From: Deltaproteobacteria bacterium | Lineage (GTDB): Bacteria > Myxococcota > Myxococcia > Myxococcales > Myxococcaceae | Reading direction: 5' to 3' | Assembly (NCBI GenBank): GCA_016875515.1 | Contig: VGRA01000135.1 | Coordinates: 1 to 7,049, forward strand | DNA length: 7,049 bases | Shown: positions 1-5,994 of the stretch, in pieces | How positions within the stretch are numbered: position 1 is the first letter of the stretch | Layout of the letters: every line of letters starts with the position of its first letter | Notes under the pieces: generated by a model | Seen by the model: the letters and a program-made list of their open reading frames with translations, nothing else | The model's database searches: none | What the model was told of the DNA's origin: nothing | Program-made: the position numbers and the translations under genes

Positions 1-497
1 CGGCCGGGCGGGTGACGTTCGGGGGGCAGGACGTGCTGGCCATGAACGACGCGCAGTTGGCGGAGTTCCGCAACCGCACCATCGGCTTCGTCTTCCAGAG
101 CCACTTCCTGCTGCCGGAGTTCAGCGCGCTGGAGAACGTGGCCATGCCGGCGCTCGCGCAGCGGCGGGACCGGGCGGCCTCCTTCAAGCGCGCCCGGGAG
201 TTGCTGGACCGGGTGGGGCTGTCTGCCCGGGTGGATCACCGGCCGGGAGAGCTGTCCGGCGGCGAGGCGCAGCGGGTGGCGCTGGCCCGGGCGCTCGCGC
301 TCGAGCCCCAACTGCTGCTCGCCGACGAGCCCACGGGCAACCTGGACCCGGCCACGGGGGAGGGCATCCATGCCCTTCTCCGCGAGGTGAACCGGGACCT
401 CGGCATCACCGCCGTGGTGGTGACCCACAACGAGCAGCTCGCCCAGTCCCTGCCGCGGCGGCTCCGGCTGCAGGCCGGAAAGGTGACTGCCGCCTGA
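1..497 (+). CDS. lolD: Lipoprotein-releasing ABC transporter ATP-binding protein LolD (5' truncated by window edge)
   Basis: This is the ATPase subunit of the inner-membrane LolCDE complex, which uses ATP to release mature lipoproteins to LolA for delivery to the outer membrane. The reading frame is open from base 3 and ends with TGA at 495-497, giving 164 visible residues. LolD is usually about 225-235 residues, so roughly 60 N-terminal residues including Walker A are off the left edge. Visible parts are the Q-loop region ([20 protein letters not shown], 75-134), the ABC signature [14 protein letters not shown] (252-293), Walker B with the catalytic Glu in [12 protein letters not shown] (312-347), and the H-loop His in VVVTHN (414-431). 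The phrase [14 protein letters not shown] after the Q-loop is typical of LolD and separates it from MacB- or FtsE-type relatives. GTG at 12 is not the start. The partner lolC/lolE gene is probably upstream but cannot be seen. Confidence 0.93.
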   Translation, partial: AGRVTFGGQDVLAMNDAQLAEFRNRTIGFVFQSHFLLPEFSALENVAMPALAQRRDRAASFKRARELLDRVGLSARVDHRPGELSGGEAQRVALARALALEPQLLLADEPTGNLDPATGEGIHALLREVNRDLGITAVVVTHNEQLAQSLPRRLRLQAGKVTAA

Positions 498-616
498 CAG
501 GACGGGGCAGCCCCGGGCCGGGTGCGTTTCCCGGCATTTCGCCGCCTTTCCCATTGTCCGCGCCCCGGGTGGTTCCGTAAGGTCCGCCGGTTTTTCCACC
601 CCCGGATTCCTCGACC
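498..616 (+). other. lolD-bamA intergenic region
   Basis: This is the longest gene-free stretch in the window, 119 bp. It holds a GC-rich hairpin at 517-535 shortly after the lolD stop, and an in-frame TAA at 578-580 that prevents the bamA frame from extending further upstream. A weak sigma70-like pair can be drawn: TTGTCC at 554-559, then 16 bp, then CGTAAG at 576-581, each matching the consensus at 3 of 6 bases. The hairpin and the length of the gap suggest that bamA may have its own promoter separate from lolD, but this is inference and the promoter match is poor. Confidence 0.4.
517..535 (+). terminator. GC-rich hairpin downstream of lolD, possible weak terminator or attenuator
   Basis: A perfect 6-bp inverted repeat, GCCGGG (517-522) and CCCGGC (530-535), encloses a 7-nt loop and starts 20 nt after the lolD stop. 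All stem pairs are G-C. The sequence after it is only mildly T-rich (ATTTCGCCGCCTTTCCC), with no true U-run, so it is not a canonical intrinsic terminator. Six-base palindromic arms of G and C arise by chance fairly often in DNA of this composition. The position just past a gene end is the main argument for function. Confidence 0.3.
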
Positions 617-3070
617 TTGCGGCCTCGCTTCCACCTCCCGTGCGCCCCCGCGCTGCTCTGCGCTGCGCTCGTGTGCGCGCCCCTGCGTGCGCACGGGGAG
701 GCGGCGGAGGAGCAGCCCCGTCCGGCGGAGACGCTGGAGGGAATGACCGCGGATGCGCCGGTGGAGCCGGACGCCCCGGAGGCCGTGCCTGGTCCCGGCG
801 AGGCGGAGAAGGTGCTGGACGTGCGCGTGGAGGGGAACCAGCGCGTGGAGGCGGAGGCCATCCGCCGCGCGCTCCGCACGCAGGTGGGCCGCCCGTTCGA
901 GCGCGCCCGCTCCGCGGACGACCTCCGGGCGCTGTGGGCGCTGGGCTACTTCTCGGACGTGCAGCTGCTGGTCCAGCGCGTCCCGGCCGGGGTGGTCTAC
1001 GTGGTGCGGGTGGAGGAGCGCCCTGCCATCCGCGAGGTGAAGCTGGAGGGCAACGAGGAGCTGGGCAAGGACGATTTCAAGGAGGCCATCGAGCTCAAGC
1101 CCTTCTCCATCCTGGACGCGGACGCGGTGCGGCGGACGCAGAAGAAGATCCAGGACAAGTACGTGGACAAGGGATACTTCCTCGCCGAGGTGACGCACCG
1201 GCTGGACAAGGTGCCCGGGGCCAACGAGGTCGACGTCGTCTACGTCATCCGGGAAAACAGCAAGGTGATGGTGAAGGAGATCCGCCTGCTGGGGGTGGAG
1301 AAGGCCCCCCTGGAGGAGATCAAGGGGGCCATGGCCACGAAGGAGGGCGGGTTCCTCTCCTTCCTCACCAACGAGGGCACCTACCGCGAGGAACTCTTCC
1401 AGCGTGACCTGGCCATGATCCAGGCCGCCTACTACGACCGCGGCTTCATCAACGTGAAGGTGGACAAGCCGCAGGTGTCCATCAGCGCCGACAAGCGCTT
1501 CATCTACATCACGCTCCGGGTGGAGGAGGGGGAGCCGTACCGGATTGGAAAGCTGGACTTCCAGGGGGACCTGCTGCTGCCGAAGGAGGAACTCGGCAAG
1601 CTGATGACCTCCGCGGAGGGGGAGCTCTTCAACCGGAGCAAGCTGAGCAAGGACATCCTCGCGCTCACGGACGCCTACTACGACCGGGGCTACGCCTACG
1701 CCAACATCAGCCCGCTGACGGCGGTGAATGCGGAGGAGAAGACCATTGATCTCACCTTCGGCCTGGACAAGGGGCGGCAGGTGACGGTGGAGCGGATCGA
1801 GGTAGTGGGGAACACCAAGACCCGGGACAAGGTCATCCGGCGCGAGCTGCGCGTGGACGAGGGGGAGCTGTTCAGCGGCACGGGCATGCGCCGCAGCAAG
1901 CAGCGCGTCACCGCGCTCGGCTACTTCGAGACGGTGGAAGTCACCCACCGCCCCGGCAGCGACGACGCCCATGTGGTGGTGCAGGTGGAGGTGAAGGAGA
2001 AGGCCACCGGCACCTTCCAGCTGGGGCTGGGCTTCTCCAACGTGGAGAACTTCATCTTCACCGCGCAGGTGCAGCAGCAGAACTTCCTGGGCTGGGGGCA
2101 GAGCGTCAGCGCGTCCGTGCAGTGGTCCTCGCTGCGGCAGTTGCTGCAGTTCAGCTACTTCGACCCGTACTTCCTGGACACGCACTACATCCTGAGCGTG
2201 GACGTGTACCGCCAGCAGGCGGACTTCCTGGGGTTCCTCCGCAACGCCACCGGCGGCACGGCCAACATCGGCTACCGGTTCGACCAGGTCAGCCCCCTGC
2301 TGGAGGACGTGGCGGTGAACCTGGCCTACACGCGCGAGTACGTGCAGGTGGAGGCAGGGCGCAACTTCCAGGACGCGGACCTTCCGCTCGCCAACCGCTT
2401 CCGCTCCGGCACCACCTCCTCCGTGCGCGCGTCCGTCAGCTGGGACAAGCGGGACAACCGGCTGTTCCCCACCTCCGGGCACTTCCAGTTCGCCTCGGTG
2501 GAGGTGGCCCCGGGCTTTCTGGGCTCCGAGTTCCAGTTCGCCCGCTACACGGCCTTCAGCCGCTTCTACCGGCCGCTCCCGCTGGGGTTCATCTTCAAGA
2601 CCAACGCCACGTTCGGCTACATCCAGCCGCTGCAGCAGAGCAACCCGCTGCCCATCTCGGAGCTGTACTACCTGGGCGGCATCAACACGGTGCGCGGGTA
2701 CTTCCTGCGCAGCCTCTCCCCCACCATCCTCGTGGGCAGCGCCTCGCGGCCGGACGCCGGGGTCACCAACTTCCCGGTGGGAGGCAACAAGCAGGTCATC
2801 CTCAACGCGGAGCTGGAGTTGCCCATCTTCGAGAAGGTGGGCATCCGCGGCGTCGTGTTCTACGACGCGGGCAATGCCTTCGGGGAGAACGAGGCGCTGT
2901 TCCAGGACAGTCAGGACGAGCTGCCCTTCGGGCTGTTCCAGTCCGTGGGGTTCGGCTTCCGGTGGTTCAGCCCCATCGGGCCGCTGCGGTTCGAGTGGGG
3001 CATCCCGCTGAATAAGCGGCCCGAGGACCAGTCCATCCTCTTCGAGTTCACAATCGGCAACTTCTTCTGA
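617..3070 (+). CDS. bamA: Outer membrane protein assembly factor BamA (Omp85/YaeT)
   Basis: BamA is the central beta-barrel of the BAM complex and folds and inserts outer-membrane proteins. The product is 817 residues (E. coli BamA is 810). Residues 1 to about 27 form a signal peptide: basic MRPRFH, a hydrophobic Leu/Ala/Cys core, then LRAHG before the acidic mature start. An acidic Pro-rich linker (about 28-62) precedes five POTRA domains at roughly 66-134, 135-212, 216-303, 306-385 and 388-462. The barrel spans about 463-817, with the conserved VRGY lid-loop motif (692-695) and a terminal Phe, as expected of a BAM-recognised strand. The TTG start at 617 is chosen because TAA at 578-580 closes the frame, no other start lies between them, and later GTG (671) or ATG (743) starts would destroy the signal peptide. 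Its ribosome binding site is weak (GGA at 604-606). The chaperone gene skp follows after 41 bp. Confidence 0.95.
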   Translation: MRPRFHLPCAPALLCAALVCAPLRAHGEAAEEQPRPAETLEGMTADAPVEPDAPEAVPGPGEAEKVLDVRVEGNQRVEAEAIRRALRTQVGRPFERARSADDLRALWALGYFSDVQLLVQRVPAGVVYVVRVEERPAIREVKLEGNEELGKDDFKEAIELKPFSILDADAVRRTQKKIQDKYVDKGYFLAEVTHRLDKVPGANEVDVVYVIRENSKVMVKEIRLLGVEKAPLEEIKGAMATKEGGFLSFLTNEGTYREELFQRDLAMIQAAYYDRGFINVKVDKPQVSISADKRFIYITLRVEEGEPYRIGKLDFQGDLLLPKEELGKLMTSAEGELFNRSKLSKDILALTDAYYDRGYAYANISPLTAVNAEEKTIDLTFGLDKGRQVTVERIEVVGNTKTRDKVIRRELRVDEGELFSGTGMRRSKQRVTALGYFETVEVTHRPGSDDAHVVVQVEVKEKATGTFQLGLGFSNVENFIFTAQVQQQNFLGWGQSVSASVQWSSLRQLLQFSYFDPYFLDTHYILSVDVYRQQADFLGFLRNATGGTANIGYRFDQVSPLLEDVAVNLAYTREYVQVEAGRNFQDADLPLANRFRSGTTSSVRASVSWDKRDNRLFPTSGHFQFASVEVAPGFLGSEFQFARYTAFSRFYRPLPLGFIFKTNATFGYIQPLQQSNPLPISELYYLGGINTVRGYFLRSLSPTILVGSASRPDAGVTNFPVGGNKQVILNAELELPIFEKVGIRGVVFYDAGNAFGENEALFQDSQDELPFGLFQSVGFGFRWFSPIGPLRFEWGIPLNKRPEDQSILFEFTIGNFF

Positions 3071-3096
3071 TAACCCTCGCCGCCGCCGTTTCACCC

Positions 3097-3101
3097 AGGA
3101 G
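3097..3101 (+). promoter_or_regulatory. Ribosome binding site of skp
   Basis: AGGAG lies 10 nt before the ATG at 3112, in a 41-bp spacer that otherwise contains only pyrimidine-rich and GC-rich sequence. It is one of the clearest Shine-Dalgarno matches in the window. It fixes the skp start, because no other start codon lies in that frame between bamA and this ATG. Confidence 0.75.
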
Positions 3102-3111
3102 CGTCTCTTCC

Positions 3112-3681
3112 ATGTCCCTGAGCCTGTCCGCTGCCCTTGCCTTCCTCCTTGCCGCCGGGACCCCGGCCGCCGCGCTGGCCGACTTCAAGGCTGGCTACGT
3201 GGACCTGCAGCGCGCGCTCCTGGAGGTGGAGGAGGGGCGCTCGGCGAAGGCGCGGCTGCAGAAGTCGCTCGAGGAGAAGCAGAAGGAGATTGACCGCGAG
3301 CAGGAGTCGCTCCGCAAGGAGAAGGAGATGCTCGACAAGCAGGCCTCCGCCATGAGCGAGGAGACCCGCATCCAGAAGGCCACCGAGCTGCAGAAGAAGA
3401 TCTTCGACCTGAGCCAGAAGTGGGAGAAGGGCCGGGGGGAGATGGCCAACAAGGAGCGGACGGAGCTGCAGGCCATCTTCGGCAAGATGGACCCCCTCAT
3501 CGCGGAGATTGCCCAGCGCGAGGGGCTCACCATGGTGTTCGAGAAGAGCGATTCCGGGCTCGTCTGGGCGCCGGCCTCGCTGGATCTCACCAACGAGCTG
3601 GTGCGCCTCTACAACAACCAGCACAAGGGCAAGGGCGGCAGCGCCGCGCCGGCGAAGGACGCGCCCAAGGGCAAGAAGTAG
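3112..3681 (+). CDS. skp: Periplasmic chaperone Skp/OmpH family protein
   Basis: Skp trimers hold unfolded outer-membrane proteins in the periplasm and hand them to BAM. The product is 189 residues (E. coli Skp is 161). Residues 1-23 form a signal peptide with a hydrophobic Ala/Leu core and an ALA cleavage site before Asp24; unusually, its n-region (MSLSLS) has no Lys or Arg. The mature protein opens with FKAGYVDLQRAL, the OmpH-family first strand and helix. A long Lys/Glu-rich coiled-coil arm follows (about 40-115), then the C-terminal body strand and helix (LTMVFEKSDSGLVW and DLTNELVRLYN, about 137-166). The last 20 or so residues are a Lys/Ala/Gly tail (HKGKGG to KGKK), probably disordered. 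Position directly after bamA and before lpxD matches the classic locus. It has a good ribosome binding site, and its stop is 2 bp before the lpxD start. Confidence 0.93.
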   Translation: MSLSLSAALAFLLAAGTPAAALADFKAGYVDLQRALLEVEEGRSAKARLQKSLEEKQKEIDREQESLRKEKEMLDKQASAMSEETRIQKATELQKKIFDLSQKWEKGRGEMANKERTELQAIFGKMDPLIAEIAQREGLTMVFEKSDSGLVWAPASLDLTNELVRLYNNQHKGKGGSAAPAKDAPKGKK

Positions 3682-3683
3682 CC

Positions 3684-4739
3684 TTGGCCGCGGAGCGCCC
3701 AGCATCCCGAAGCCTCGCCGAGCTCGCCGCCTTCGTAGGCGGGGAGCTGCTCGGTCCCGCGGACCTGGCCATCACCGGCGTGGGGGGGCTGTCGGACGCC
3801 CGGCCGGGGCAGCTGTCCTTCTACGCCAACGTCCAGTACCGGGAGGCCTATTCCGCCACCCAGGCCTCCGCCGTCCTGGTGGGCCGCGGCGAGCCGGCGG
3901 CTGCCGGGCGCGCGCTCGTCCGGGTGGACCACCCGCACCTGGCCTTCGCGCGGGTGAGCCAGCTGTTTCACCCGCCTCGGGCCCACGCCGCCGGCGTGCG
4001 CCCGGGCGCCCACGTCCACCCCGAGGCGCACGTGGACCCGCTCGCCACGGTGATGGCCGGCGCGGTGGTGGAGGCGGGGGCGTCGGTGGGGCCCGGGACG
4101 GTGCTGTACCCGGGGGCCTACCTGGGCGAGGGTGCCGTGGTGGGCGCCGGTTGCACGCTCTACCCCAACGTCACGGTGCGCGAGCGCTGCACCGTGGGCA
4201 ACCGCTGCATCCTGCACTCGGGGTGCGTCGTGGGGGCGGACGGCTTCGGGTTCGCCCTGGACCTGTCCGTCCCCGAGCACGTGAAGATCCCGCAGGTGGG
4301 CACCGTGCGGATAGAGGATGACGTGGAGGTGGGGGCCTGCACCACCATTGACCGGGCCACCACGGGCGAGACCGTCATCGGCCGCGGCACCAAGATCGAC
4401 AACCTGGTGCAGGTGGCCCACAACGTCCGCGTGGGGCCGCTCTCGCTCTTGTGCGCGCAGGTCGGCATTGCCGGCTCGGCGGAGCTGGGCATGGGCGTCG
4501 TGCTCGGCGGGCAGGTGGGGGTGGCGGGCCACCTGCGCGTCGGGGACCTGGCGAAGGTGGGTGGCCAGTCCGGCGTTGCGCAGCCGGTGGAGGATGGCGT
4601 GGTGGTGTCCGGCTCCCCCGCCGTGCCGCACGGGGAGTGGCTGCGGACCTCCGTGCTGCTGCGACAGCTGCCGGAGCTGGTCCGCGAGGTGCGCGCCCTC
4701 AAGAAGAAGCTCGCCGCGCTGCAGCCCAAGGGGGAATGA
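3684..4739 (+). CDS. lpxD: UDP-3-O-(3-hydroxyacyl)glucosamine N-acyltransferase LpxD
   Basis: LpxD adds the second 3-hydroxyacyl chain, from ACP, to the 2-amino group of UDP-3-O-acylglucosamine in cytosolic lipid A synthesis. From the TTG at 3684 it is 351 residues (E. coli 341). The N-terminal uridine-binding domain covers about 10-100 (LAELAAFVGGEL, LSFYANVQY). A left-handed beta-helix of hexapeptide repeats runs about 105-300, with ADGFGF at 185-190 and the catalytic His246 in KIDNLVQVAHNV, equivalent to E. coli His239. A C-terminal helix ends in the Lys-rich VRALKKKLAAL (336-346); in E. coli this region contacts ACP. The frame stays open upstream into skp, but residues there are unlike LpxD, and TTG 3684 gives the right N-terminus. 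No good ribosome binding site is seen, so translation probably depends on ribosomes finishing skp. The stop overlaps an ATG in the fabZ frame. Confidence 0.94.
   Translation: MAAERPASRSLAELAAFVGGELLGPADLAITGVGGLSDARPGQLSFYANVQYREAYSATQASAVLVGRGEPAAAGRALVRVDHPHLAFARVSQLFHPPRAHAAGVRPGAHVHPEAHVDPLATVMAGAVVEAGASVGPGTVLYPGAYLGEGAVVGAGCTLYPNVTVRERCTVGNRCILHSGCVVGADGFGFALDLSVPEHVKIPQVGTVRIEDDVEVGACTTIDRATTGETVIGRGTKIDNLVQVAHNVRVGPLSLLCAQVGIAGSAELGMGVVLGGQVGVAGHLRVGDLAKVGGQSGVAQPVEDGVVVSGSPAVPHGEWLRTSVLLRQLPELVREVRALKKKLAALQPKGE
4728..4734 (+). promoter_or_regulatory. Ribosome binding site of fabZ, inside the end of lpxD
   Basis: AAGGGGG lies in the last codons of lpxD. It is 7 nt before ATG 4742 but only 1 nt before the in-frame ATG 4736, so spacing favours 4742 as the fabZ start. 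The site is purine-rich rather than a perfect GGAGG. Confidence 0.5.
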
Positions 4740-4741
4740 CC

Positions 4742-5200
4742 ATGGACATCCTAGAGATACAGAAGCTGCTCCCGCACCGCTACCCGTTCCTGCTGGTGGA
4801 CCGGGTGACCGAGGTGGTGCCGGAGGTGAAGCTGACTGCCTGGAAGAACGTCACCATCAACGAGCCGTTCTTCAACGGCCACTTCCCCGGCGAGCCGGTG
4901 ATGCCCGGCGTCCTGATCCTGGAGGCGCTCGCGCAGGCCTCCGCCATCCTCGCCTACAAGAGCGAGGGGTTCGACCCGTCCGTGAAGCTCAGCATCCTGA
5001 TGGGCATTGACGGCGCGCGCTTCCGCAAGCGCGTGGTGCCCGGGGACCGGCTGGAGCTGGTGGTGGAGGTCATCAAGCACAAGGGGGCCATCTGGAAGCA
5101 GCGCGGCACGGCGCTGGTGGATGGCCAGAAGGTCGCAGAGGCCGAGTTCCTGGCCACGGTGGTGGACCGCGCAGATCTGCCCGCCGGGGAGGCGCCGTGA
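4742..5200 (+). CDS. fabZ: 3-hydroxyacyl-[acyl-carrier-protein] dehydratase FabZ
   Basis: FabZ dehydrates (3R)-hydroxyacyl-ACP to trans-2-enoyl-ACP in type II fatty acid elongation, and so competes with LpxA and LpxD for the same substrate pool. The product is 152 residues (E. coli 151) with a single hot-dog fold. It has the N-terminal LLPHRYPFLLVDRV (9-22), the catalytic His47 in FNGHFPGEPVMPGV and the catalytic Glu61 in LILEALAQ. These correspond to E. coli His54 and Glu68. ATG 4742 is preferred by ribosome binding site spacing. The in-frame ATG 4736, which overlaps the lpxD stop as ATGA, would add only Met-Thr and cannot be excluded. Two codons rare in such GC-rich genes, CTA and ATA, occur within the first six codons. 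The 3' end overlaps lpxA by 4 bp. Confidence 0.96.
   Translation: MDILEIQKLLPHRYPFLLVDRVTEVVPEVKLTAWKNVTINEPFFNGHFPGEPVMPGVLILEALAQASAILAYKSEGFDPSVKLSILMGIDGARFRKRVVPGDRLELVVEVIKHKGAIWKQRGTALVDGQKVAEAEFLATVVDRADLPAGEAP
5186..5192 (+). promoter_or_regulatory. Ribosome binding site of lpxA, inside the end of fabZ
   Basis: GGGGAGG contains a full GGAGG core, 4 nt before GTG 5197 and 19 nt before the in-frame ATG 5212. The short spacing still favours the GTG as the lpxA start, since no purine-rich site precedes the ATG. Confidence 0.5.
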
Positions 5201-5988
5201 GCCACGACGCCATGCCCGACATCCACCCCACCGCCGTCATCTCCCCCGGGGCGGAGCTGGACAGCTCCGTGAAGGTGGGGCCGTACGCCGTCATCGGGCC
5301 CCACGTGAAGATGGGGCCGGGCTGCGTGGTGGGGCCGCACGCCGTCATCGAGGGGCACACCACGCTCGGGGCGCGCAACCGCGTCTTCCAGTTCGCCTCG
5401 GTGGGGGCGGTGCCGCAGGACCTCAAGTACGCGGGCGAGCCCACCCGGCTGGTGATGGGGGACGACAACCTGGTGCGCGAGTTCACCACGGTCCATATCG
5501 GCACGGTGCAAGGTGGGGGCGTCACGCGGGTGGGCAACCGCAACCTCTTCATGGCCTACAGCCATGTGGCGCACGACTGCGTGGTGGGCAACCACTGCAT
5601 CCTCGCCAACTCGGCCGCCATGGCGGGCCACGTCCAGCTGGAGGATTACGTCCACCTGAGCGCCCTGTGCGCCATCCACCAGTTCACCCGCATTGGCCGC
5701 CACGCCTTCGTCTCCGGCGGCGCCATGGTCACCATGGACGTGCCGCCGTACTGTACGGCGCAGGGGGACCGGGCGGAGCTGGCCGGGCTCAACTCCGTGG
5801 GGCTGCAGCGCGCCGGCTTCTCCGAGGAGCAGATCCGCCGCATCAAGGACGCCTACAAGGCGCTGTTCCGCAGCAAGTTGAGCCTGAACGAGGCGGTGGC
5901 CCGCATCCGCGCCGAACACGGCGGGAACGCGGAGATCGACGAGCTGCTCACCTTCATCGAGGGGAGCAAGCGCGGGCTGACGCGCTGA
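5197..5988 (+). CDS. lpxA: Acyl-ACP--UDP-N-acetylglucosamine O-acyltransferase LpxA
   Basis: LpxA starts lipid A synthesis by transferring a 3-hydroxyacyl chain from ACP to the 3-OH of UDP-GlcNAc. The product is 263 residues (E. coli 262). Residues about 8-185 form the hexapeptide beta-helix (HPTAVISPGAEL, VGPYAVIGPHV). QFASVGAVPQDLKYAGEPTR (65-84) and GTVQGGG (102-108) closely match E. coli. The catalytic His126 is in SHVAHDCVVGNHC (E. coli His125), and His145 and His161 match E. coli His144 and His160. Gly174 aligns with E. coli Gly173, the acyl-length ruler residue. The C-terminal helical domain ends in KRGLTR. GTG 5197 overlaps the fabZ stop (GTGA) and has a ribosome binding site; ATG 5212 would drop five residues and is the alternative. 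Its stop is in the same frame as lpxI, 6 bp upstream of it. Confidence 0.96.
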   Translation: MSHDAMPDIHPTAVISPGAELDSSVKVGPYAVIGPHVKMGPGCVVGPHAVIEGHTTLGARNRVFQFASVGAVPQDLKYAGEPTRLVMGDDNLVREFTTVHIGTVQGGGVTRVGNRNLFMAYSHVAHDCVVGNHCILANSAAMAGHVQLEDYVHLSALCAIHQFTRIGRHAFVSGGAMVTMDVPPYCTAQGDRAELAGLNSVGLQRAGFSEEQIRRIKDAYKALFRSKLSLNEAVARIRAEHGGNAEIDELLTFIEGSKRGLTR

Positions 5989-5994
5989 CCCGGC

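Noticed and set aside
659..679. Possible lipobox in the BamA signal peptide (Cys in LLCAALVC)
   Set aside because: The residues before the two Cys are Leu and Val rather than Gly, Ala or Ser, so it does not fit a lipoprotein signal peptidase site, and BamA is not a lipoprotein.
522..746. A 74-codon + strand ORF across the lolD-bamA gap with an Arg-rich product
   Set aside because: Its second half overlaps the bamA signal peptide region in another frame, third positions are not G/C-biased in the gap, and no family is recognisable.
236..3094. A 952-codon open frame on the - strand covering most of bamA and part of lolD
   Set aside because: It lies antisense to a full-length, clearly recognisable bamA. 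In DNA with nearly all third positions G or C, stop codons are rare in antisense frames. Its translation is a Leu/His/Glu/Arg-rich string with no recognisable domain.
3420..3683. Upstream extension of the lpxD frame into skp
   Set aside because: The 88 extra residues are a Gly/Arg/Gln-rich out-of-frame reading of skp and do not resemble LpxD; TTG 3684 gives the normal family length.
3840..4580. Repeated short GTGGG/GTGGTG-type stretches in lpxD (and in lpxA)
   Set aside because: They reflect codons of the hexapeptide beta-helix repeats of the proteins, not a DNA-level repeat or array.
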